Positions 56,384 through 64,000 of a stretch of 64,000 nt of DNA are shown one piece after another (the first letter of the stretch is position 1; the number at the start of each line of letters is the position of its first letter). The notes under the pieces are model-generated. The model saw nothing but the letters and a program-made list of their open reading frames with translations, ran no database searches and was not told where the DNA came from. The translations under genes were made by a program, and so were the position numbers. The DNA is from Macrophomina tecta (taxonomy: Eukaryota > Ascomycota > Dothideomycetes > Botryosphaeriales > Botryosphaeriaceae). Where the stretch lies: assembly GCA_024180945.1 (NCBI GenBank), contig JAKSGN010000006.1, positions 930,001-994,000 on the forward strand, read 5' to 3'.

Positions 56384-58398
56384 TCATTCACGCTCTTGCA
56401 ATGCTTTGTACCTGTCCCTCGCCGACGCTTGGACGCTTTCCAAGTAACCTTGCTGCGCAACCGTATGTGCATCCCCCAACTTACTGCCCTCCGCACCGAG
56501 TCCAACACCCTGTCTGTACATCTGCGTCTCGATTGGCGCGGTGATGCCACTACCAGACGCTCCCAAACCGGCCCCAGCCGTATAGCCTGCTTTAGCAAGA
56601 AGCTTAGCACCTATACCGAGCTGCGGCGGTGGTGATGGGGATTTAGCCTTCAGGCGAGGTCCAGGTTCCTTCGACGGAGGCGCTGTACTGCCGTACTGCT
56701 TCCGACGCTCCTTTGCACGATCACGGAATTCCTTTGGTGGAGAGGGAGGGGCGGCAGTAGGTATAACCGTGTCCGGATGAGCCTTCTTAAGCCTCTCCCA
56801 TCCAGCTTCGATCTCCTTCTGGTCTTTCAAGTTCTTCTTGTGCAGTTCCGATTTCTCGACATGCGCATTCAGAGTGTCGTTCTTGAAGACGCGTCCGCAC
56901 AGATAACATTTCCCCGCGGCGAAGTCTACAAGTGGATCTGTAGGCAACGCCTTCTCCGGCTCCTCAGTCCCCAGTTCAGCCTGTCTCTGCTTCCACGTGT
57001 CGAAAGCCGATATTGTCATGCGTGTCTGGTCATCGTTACACAATACTCTTCGCGGGTGAAGCGAACTTTCGAACGTCGAGCTTACCTTCGCCTTTGGGGC
57101 TGTGCTTTCCTCTGCCTTTCTCTTCTTCGTCTTCTTATCACCCTGGTCGGTACTGTTTCCATCACTACCCCCCTTCTGCGGAGGCTGTGACGCTTCGGGA
57201 ACCTTAGCTTCCTCAGGAGGGGTTTCCGAAACCATCTCCTGGTTGGCAAATAGTTTCGGGATACGATACTCGAAACGCTGAGTTGTATCACTGCCAGCAA
57301 GATGTGAATACTCATCCGGCGTTCCATCCCTCGCAGGAACAAATACGCCAAGGTGGGCATAGGCAATGGTCACGTCGGTGGAAGAGATCTTGAGGCCCTT
57401 CTCATACACGAACTTCTCGTAAGCTGCTTTCGCTTCCTGCTTCTGGTCAGACATCTCTGCACGCGGCGCACTTCAAGCTACCAACCTCTTTGCTATGAAA
57501 CTCAGCCAAGCCATAGCCACAACTTAAACGGGACTTTTTCTCTCGCACCAAGAAGACACGCTTCAGGCTGTCCCTCTTTGCGCCGGGATTTCTAGGCACA
57601 GAGGTCGGCTTGAGGCCAGTCGACCTCAATCCAGAGCCCAGAGCAGGCTGAGAGGGACCGGCAGCCGGTGCATCCTCATCAGCCTTGTAGAGCTGGGTCA
57701 GTCCATCGGCGAGAGCCTTCTCATCGGTTGACATGGAAAGACCAGAAACCAAGAGGAACTGAGTATGCTGGCCGTCATACGCCGTGTCGTGCTCGGCATT
57801 ACGAGCGTGACGGCGGACAACGCCAAGTGGGTCGTGCGAGTGCGGGTCCAGGTCCGTGGACTGGTACGAGCCCCTCCTGTGATGGCCGTCCGCGTTCCTG
57901 CGGTAGGGCGATTGGCTGCGGTCCGAACGGTGGTAATCTTCATGCAAGAAAGAAAGGTCATTAGTTAAGACTGTAATTCTCAGGTGTCTTAACTCGTCAT
58001 CATGATGTTAATGAGGTACCCATGTAGTTCTCTTGCGAGTCGTAGGAAGCGCCGCGGTGGCCGCGCCGCTCGGGCCCGTTGCGATAGCTGCGACGCGGCG
58101 AGCGCGAGCGCGACGGACGCGAATCGCGCCGACGGTCATCGTAGTAATAGTCGCGAGGCCGGTCGCGATCATAGTACGAGTCGTATTCCGGGCTAATTCT
58201 TCGCGGCGCGTGGCGCTGGTCGTAGTAGGGGTCGTGGGAGTGGTCGTGGTAGGACGAGTGTGAGTGGGATGAGGGTGCACGGCGATAGCTGTCATAGTCG
58301 CTGCTGCGATCCCTAGCACGATAAGAAGAAGGAGGCCGGTCGTAGTCCTCATATCCCCGCTCATTCCGCCGGCCTCGATAGGATTCGGGGGCCGACAT
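56384..58398 (-). CDS. RBM5/RBM10-like splicing factor (RS, RRM, zinc finger, G-patch)
   Basis: A 607-residue protein in four exons: 58398-58020, 57937-57486, 57436-57086, 57025-56384; introns of 82, 49 and 60 bp. The last intron is frame-neutral, and skipping it would add 20 residues. Domains in order: Arg/Ser/Asp/Tyr-rich N-terminus (1-125, for example SRSRSPRRSYR), an RRM (TQFLLVSGLS to LAEFHSKE, about 175-285), a nuclear Lys-rich stretch (KKTKKRK), a C2H2 finger CYLCGRVF..HVEKSELH (about 435), and a G-patch (GIGAKLLAKAGYTAGAGLG) near the C-terminus. This order matches RBM5/10-type factors that regulate 3' splice-site choice and activate the DHX15/Prp43 helicase. Nuclear. Confidence 0.88.
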
Positions 58399-59050
58399 CG
58401 TGGGCAGCAGTACCGGCGGCGATCAGGCTGAGGCTCAGAATGCGTGAATCGGCAAGTGGAAGTTCGACATCGAGGACCGCGCAAGCAGCTGATCGGAATA
58501 GCGAATAAAGCTAGTAATAATGGGGGGGTCGAGCGAGACGACGAGGCTGGGCAGACAAAGAGGAGGGGGAATGTCAGCAACAACACGAAGGTTAATGGGT
58601 GGCGAGCGAAGGGCTCAGCTAGTGACGTCCGGGCAGGGATGCCTCCCCCGCGCCGAATCTCCGGTCGGATCAACCCAAAAATCCGCCGCGCTTGACCGCA
58701 ACCAGCCCAGCGCGGAGCCGATCGATCGCGCAGGGGCCAGCCTTCCCCAATCAACACCACGCTTTTACTCCATCGGCTCCACACGCAGCCAAATCCCGTT
58801 CATCGCGCCTGTCGTGATGCACACTTGGTTCGCCATACCTATAGAGGTGGGATTGGCTCTCACTATTGCCTCCGACCTGAGCATTCAAGCCCGCCTTGGA
58901 CGGAAAGCTGAGCGAGCATATTGTTATTCCATGGCTCTCGAGGTATAGTCCGTCCATCTACCGCTCTATTATTTGTAAATTTCAGTAATGCCTGCAGGAC
59001 CTGCTTTCTACACCCTCTGCTCGCATGGCCTTCGCATCCAATTTCGCACC
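58399..59050. promoter_or_regulatory. Upstream region of the RBM-like gene / kinase 3' region
   Basis: 652 bp between two minus-strand genes; GC-rich, no gene seen. Confidence 0.45.
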
Positions 59051-61289
59051 CTACGGCCCTGGAACATCGTTCAAGACGTTCTGGCCCACGGGATATTTGT
59101 CTGGTACATGGCTCACCTGATTTGGACCCGCGGGCGGAGCTGCCTGCTGGTTACGCCCGTACACATTTGCGATATCCATGCACGCAGCTGAGACCTCATC
59201 CCACAGGTCCTCCAGATCGATCCTGTTTTTAGGATGGAATGCCATGCACTGGTATACAAGCTCCACCAACCTGCCCGAATACGCCGGCCTCAGACGGGTG
59301 ACCCCATCTACCTGGCAGAACCACGGTGGGTAGTCGCGCCTGCCATTGGCCTCTGAGAAGTCGACAACGAAGCTATTCCTCGAGTCAATGCCGCCGTGCC
59401 GTTGGCCGCTGAGCATCTGCCACATGACCATGCCAATTTCCCAGACCATAGTCCATGAGTGGACCGCCCTATAGTCTAGTGGGTCTGCGGCGGTAGGCCC
59501 TGTCAGTTCAGTGTTCAGACGGTTGAGTGTGTTGACGCAGTTTGCGGGATCAATCCAGCTAGACTGAAGCTCTTGTACGTTACGTCCCAGCATTTCCTGT
59601 ATCGCAAGTTGGTTAGGCAATGTCCTGTCCGATTCGTGCTCTTGGCCAACATGATGCCGCTCCGCTTGAACAGAGGGGAGAAGCGAAAGCCTTACCGGCG
59701 CATACTGTCCTGGGGTTCCATATCCGTCAAAGTCTGGAGGATTTAGCCGTTGCCGCCATGGTGTTGCATGGTCTAGATCGTCCCTGCCCTGTTCCGTGAA
59801 AAATGCCAAACCGAAATCGGTCACTTTCGGCTGTTCACCAGTCAGAGACCTGGACACGGGGATGATTACTCGATGCGCAGCCAGAGGCACGTACATGGGG
59901 ATACTGTCGCGCCCACAGCATCGGCTCTGTGACGTTGTTGACATCCAAGAGGATGTTCTGGGGCTTGATGTCCAAATTCACAATGCGGTCCCAGCCTGCT
60001 CTCATGCCTCTAGCGGCATGGCCGTTCCAACCAACAAGGGAGACCTCTGTCAGAACTTTGAAGCAGTACCTAAGATGCATGTATCAGCGAATAACCCCTT
60101 GATCAGGTATCATGACAATATCCCCTACCAAATGAATGGCTCGGGTATGAGTTGGCTCGACGCCTTGTAATGCGCGATGAGCGCGTCGAGATCCCCATAC
60201 GGAACCCAATCCAAAGCTAGTAACTTGTATAATATGGTAGGGGCATAAGTGCCCGGCATTGTCCCGTGTATGAGATTAACTACATGTGCCGGGCAATTGT
60301 TCTGGATCGCTCTATGCACTAGAACTTCTTCTAGGTTAAGCAAATGTCCACCAGGGTAGAGGGGCGCGAAGTGGTTTGTCGCTGAGAGCGTCTTCTTGAC
60401 AACCACAACCTGTTCGAAAGACGCTCAGCTTCAAAATCCTGGTTGCAATCCAAAATAGAAGGAAGACCTTACTCTACGTGTTACGTTGCTGAACGGATCG
60501 CCTTGCCGGTAGACACATACTTGCGTGCCCTGGGCCCCGACGTCCTTCAGTATTCTGTGCGGCGTCCATTGCAGTGCACCTGCAGGAGGCTGAAGGGCAT
60601 TTCGAACATCATGTGCAGCGTGTCCGGGTCCCGGAGGAATCGCGTTATCGGTATTGTTTCCTGGGACCGCCGGCGCATTCGGTGTATGGGCCCCGCCAAC
60701 TCCTCGGGACTGCTCGATGATTGTGCGACCCGTCTGGATGCGTTGTATGTAGCTCGGGCGCATGTTCGGCAACTCTCTACGTTTCCGCGCCAGATACTGC
60801 CCTGGATGCTTGTCAATCGCGTTGCCCCAGCCAGCAAAGGTATGAGCAGGAATGTACCGCGATGCACCCCTTTGGCCTCATTGAAGCACACGTGCTCATA
60901 GGTCATCACTCTCTCCGGGCCGGGGTGCATGTGTGCATCCGTTAGCGGGACGTTCGGCCGCTCAAACCATAATGGCCACTTCTTCTCGACCCTGTATTGG
61001 TACAGCCGTTGTTTATGGATTGGAAGGTCGGCGAAAGCGGTCTTGAGGCCTTTTGCAAGTCTCTTGTCTCGAAAGTCATGAGTAAGAGGTCTTCAGCGCT
61101 TCTCTACGTTTTTTTTTACATACATGTCGTGCTAGTCTTTCTGAGAAGTGCTGGATTGTACCGGCCATTGGCGAACACAGGGTCCCGTATCTTAGTTTCA
61201 ATGAACTCGTCGCGGGCATTTTGGTTGAGTAGTCGGACTCTTGGACCCTGCGGACGGGCTGTCGGATTTCGTCTCCGTCTTGGGGGCAT
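59051..61289 (-). CDS. Serine/threonine protein kinase, fungal-specific type
   Basis: A 613-residue kinase in seven exons: 61289-61124, 61067-60858, 60801-60473, 60409-60129, 60069-59895, 59830-59696, 59596-59051; introns of 56, 56, 63, 59, 64 and 99 bp, all phases closing. The N-terminus (MPPRRRRNPTARPQG) is basic and has no known domain up to about 200. The kinase domain has VVVVKKTL (ATP Lys), IVNLDIKPQN (catalytic loop, about 359-367), VTDFGLA (about 391) and the spliced GTPGQYAPEML activation segment. The usual His of HxD is Asn360, but catalytic Asp362, Lys and Asn are kept, so activity is possible. It resembles the expanded fungal kinase families; substrates unknown. The RBM-like gene follows on the same strand. 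Confidence 0.82.
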
Positions 61290-64000
61290 CTTTGGACCGT
61301 TGACTGCTGGCTTTGGAGCTCACCCCACATCGCACAGTAGGTTTTGAATGGTCATGTTAGACAAGGTGGTTGTGGAAGTCTTTGATATGCGTGGTCATTG
61401 CGACAAAGAACAGAAAACACCATGGTAAGCTCTGCATCCGATGTGCGCGGCGCACAGGCTTCCGCATCAAGTAATAGACAAAGGAACCAGCTGCGTCAAC
61501 CCGACTGACGCACGAAGGGATAATGCTGGGTTCGGAACGTAGCTCATCTAACAAGCATATTGAGAGGGCAGGCGAGATAATTAATTACGAGAAAGCAAGC
61601 CCCGCCGAAACGCGCCGCAACTTTCAACCGCATAATTCTTGTAGTCAGCTAAGACCGAGTCTTCAAATTAACGCCGGAGAGAACCGGTTGCAATTAACGC
61701 CTCCTGAAAATCATCTGAAACAGTTCCAGCACGAAGCCCCCTTGGCACATCTTCTCGCGTCTACTGCAAGCTGTATTGCCTGGTGCCAGTGACTGAATCA
61801 GACGTAGATGTGATGACCATATGGTTCGACTGCGGACTTTCGTAGACGTATAAGTAATTGAAGAATGAGCTTGACACAAGGGACAATAGATGCGTTACCC
61901 TGGTGTGCCGCTAACAGAACATATTTCCGTGGAAAGAGAACCCATGAACTGAGGATGGAACGCAGCTGGCTTGGTCAGAATGTGGGGTCGCCGGAGGGGG
62001 TGATGGGACTGGTAGTAAATGCCGCAAAGTGCGTAGCATGTCAGAACCTGCGCGGCCTGTACAACTTACTCTGCGTGTCGGCGTCGTGCGACGCGTGTGA
62101 ATGGGACTTGGATGTCGCGCTCACTAGGCACAGGCGTATTCTGAGAAAGGAGTCGAGTGGCAGGATGTTTGCATGGGGAAAGACGAATCATGATGATATG
62201 TACTACCTGTAGCTGCAGGGAGTGCCTCACCCGATGGCTGGATAAGAGGAGAAGTGGCAGGCGACGAAGAGGTGGAATATTACCTGCGACTATCGGCAAG
62301 AAATCAGCACGTGGGGCTTATTTTCCTCATACGCAACCGTCAATCTGTCGGAACAAGGCACCAAGGCATGACCGTCCATCTGTGGTTTTCGTTCGGCGCT
62401 CGCCCCCAATGTTTACGTCCTTCTTTTCTGCATCGGCCGGTCGTTTCAACACGGCAACCAGTCTCTCAACGCTCCCGTGAGGAAACAGAATCCCACGCTG
62501 AAACGCCTCTTAACCCACCTCGTGATACTCAGCCGTCCGCCAGAGCAGTGTAGAGCCGCATATTACGAGCATTTCACAGAGCACAGTCTTACCTACAGTC
62601 ATCTCATCGCCCTCTGCAACCAGCAACCAGCAACCAACGACGGCAACAGCCAATGACGATCAGCGCTGCAGATACCCCGCAGAAGGCTGAGCCGGACCGC
62701 CTCCTCCAGAAGCCACGCATGTCTTAAGGGAGCCGGCATTTCTTTTCATTTCGAAATTTTGCGGCGGCGCGCAAACCAAACCTTGCGCGCGTTTGCCCGG
62801 GCGGGCACTAGCAGAAACGGGAGACGGTGGAAACAAAGGTGTGGGAAGCTATAGCGCATGCGGCCATGGCGCAGGCTGCCTTCATACAATTGAGTTGCGT
62901 ACTTGGCTGCACTTGCGGCGAAACTGAGTCGAGAAAGGGCTTGACACGGGTCCAATTGCGTGTGCAGTGAGGTCCCCGCGGGGGGGGGTGGGGGGGGGGG
63001 GGGATGGTGCGATGGAGCAAAAGGCGGGAAAGCTTAAACAAGCAGATGTCTCGGGGGGAATGCAGGCCTCAGGGGGGGGAGATGGCACGATACGAGCTCG
63101 GCCGAGATTTGAAGGACGTATGTATGACTTGCAGCTTCGAGAAAATGGGAGGAAGAGGCGAAGGAAGCGTGCAGGAAGGCGGAAGCGCGGACGGACTGAA
63201 AAGCTTGGCGGCAGTTTAGCGCTGGTGCCGGAGGCTTGTCTGATTTATGCACCCGCCATCTCTCGCCCTCGTGTTTGGTGGGCCGGCGCTCGCCGTCTGG
63301 CTAATGACAATCCTGACAATGCTACGACATCGTCCAGGCACTATGCATGCAAGCGTCCGGGGGGCTGCTGCGCAGAGAGAGGAGGGTTCTGCTGGCCCGT
63401 GGCTCCGGCGACCCTCGGTTCCCAGGCGGATCCGTGGCGGCCCCAGCAGGCGATCAATCGTCGCAAGCGAGCGGGCGTTGCACATAAAAGGCGAAGCGGC
63501 GTAGCTGGGGAGAAAAAGCAGAGGCCCGACAATGGAGCCACCCGAGCTGAGCGGAGAAAGATGGCGTGCCGTTGCTGCCGTGCCATGCTGCCAGCGCATG
63601 CGGAGCAAATTTGGGCGCAGGGACTGCGGCGGCAGCAGCAGCGCGAGCGCGGTGACGGTTGGCCGAGGGCGGGCTGGGTGGATTGGGGTGACAGCGCTGC
63701 TGGCGGCGGCTAGGCTAGGCCTGTTCCTGAGCAGAAGCGGCGAGCCAATGGCGAGCAGCGGCCGAGGGGCAGCCCGCCACCACCACGACGCCCACGCCCG
63801 CCCGCGCACCTCTCGCCGCTCGCCTCTTCCCTCCACCCTCCACCCTCCACTGTGCCGAGCCGCGCCGTCGCCCTGCCACGACCGCGAAGCTTCGCGCGAC
63901 ACGCCGCCAGCGCACCCGCCGCGCTGGCCACCGAGGCCGGCTGCCGACACACACGACCGGGCGCCGTCGGTTGGCCAGGACGAGTGTTTGGAAACACGGC
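61290..64000. other. Right-end region, no supported gene
   Basis: 2.7 kb. The left part is ordinary spacer. From about 62.9 kb it becomes strongly GC-rich with G runs and pyrimidine-rich stretches (63.78-63.86 kb), like a long 5' leader or promoter of a gene lying to the right. Open frames are long but compositional on both strands. Confidence 0.4.
62980..63003 (+). repeat. G-rich tract
   Basis: G9-10, one T, then about 13 G (62980-63003). It could form a G-quadruplex. Confidence 0.8.

Noticed and set aside
59831..59960. Apparent frameshift in the kinase between DVNN and DFG
   Set aside because: A 64-bp intron (59894-59831, GTACGT..AACAG with branch CTGAC) explains it and restores PKVTDFG.
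61865..62212. 115-residue open frame with two CxxC pairs
   Set aside because: No family resemblance, no upstream signals; length is within chance.
1..64000. CRISPR arrays, rRNA genes, prophage or bacterial operons
   Set aside because: No regularly spaced repeats or rRNA sequence seen; all genes are eukaryotic with introns.

Overview
This window is nuclear DNA of a filamentous ascomycete (Pezizomycotina; I cannot fix the class). The evidence is short introns (about 48-180 bp) with GT..AG ends and CTNAC-type branch points, a fungal secondary-metabolite cluster with an AflR-like Zn2Cys6 regulator, Tc1- and Fot/pogo-type DNA transposons carrying RIP-like C-to-T lesions, and typical fungal housekeeping genes (SEC21, PLP2, lipoyl synthase, a septin, an RBM5/10-like splicing factor).

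Positions 1-24.8 kb hold most of a polyketide cluster of the cytochalasan type. In order it has the KS-AT-DH part of a highly reducing PKS running off the left edge (minus), a trans-enoyl reductase, a lipocalin-fold Diels-Alderase, a 14-TM MFS exporter, a berberine-bridge-type FAD oxidase, two P450s, a small lipocalin-like protein of unknown function, an SDR, an alpha/beta hydrolase and a Zn2Cys6 regulator. This gene set matches the ccs/pyi/che cytochalasan clusters known from fungi. In those, a PKS-NRPS with a trans-ER makes the chain, a hydrolase and a Diels-Alderase are needed for the isoindolone-macrocycle, and P450s and an FAD enzyme decorate it. The NRPS half would lie left of this window and is not visible.

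Two transposons sit in the cluster. A 1.3-kb Tc1 element lies exactly inside an intron of the PKS gene, between two TA target duplications. A 1.85-kb Fot/pogo element with 54-bp perfect inverted repeats lies between the MFS and FAD-oxidase genes. The PKS also has a 1-bp frameshift early in the KS, so the cluster may be silent, unless that shift is a sequence error. A shared palindrome, TCGG-N4-CCGA, sits about 86-104 bp upstream of the start codons of the Diels-Alderase, P450 B, the lipocalin-like gene, the SDR, the hydrolase and the regulator, and further upstream of PKS and ER. I propose it as the binding site of the cluster regulator.

From 24.8 to 37.4 kb the DNA is gene-poor: a 4.5-kb stretch without genes, an intact eight-exon aldehyde dehydrogenase, a decayed zinc alcohol dehydrogenase, and a remnant of the lipase-like N-terminal domain found in fungal NLR-type proteins. 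From 37.4 kb to the right end conserved single genes dominate: a YAP-type bZIP factor, phosducin-like PLP2, coatomer gamma SEC21, lipoyl synthase, a septin, an RBM5/10-like G-patch protein and a seven-exon protein kinase. The last 2.7 kb has no gene I can support. Exon boundaries below were derived by hand from splice signals and reading phase; in every intact spliced gene listed the phases close exactly.
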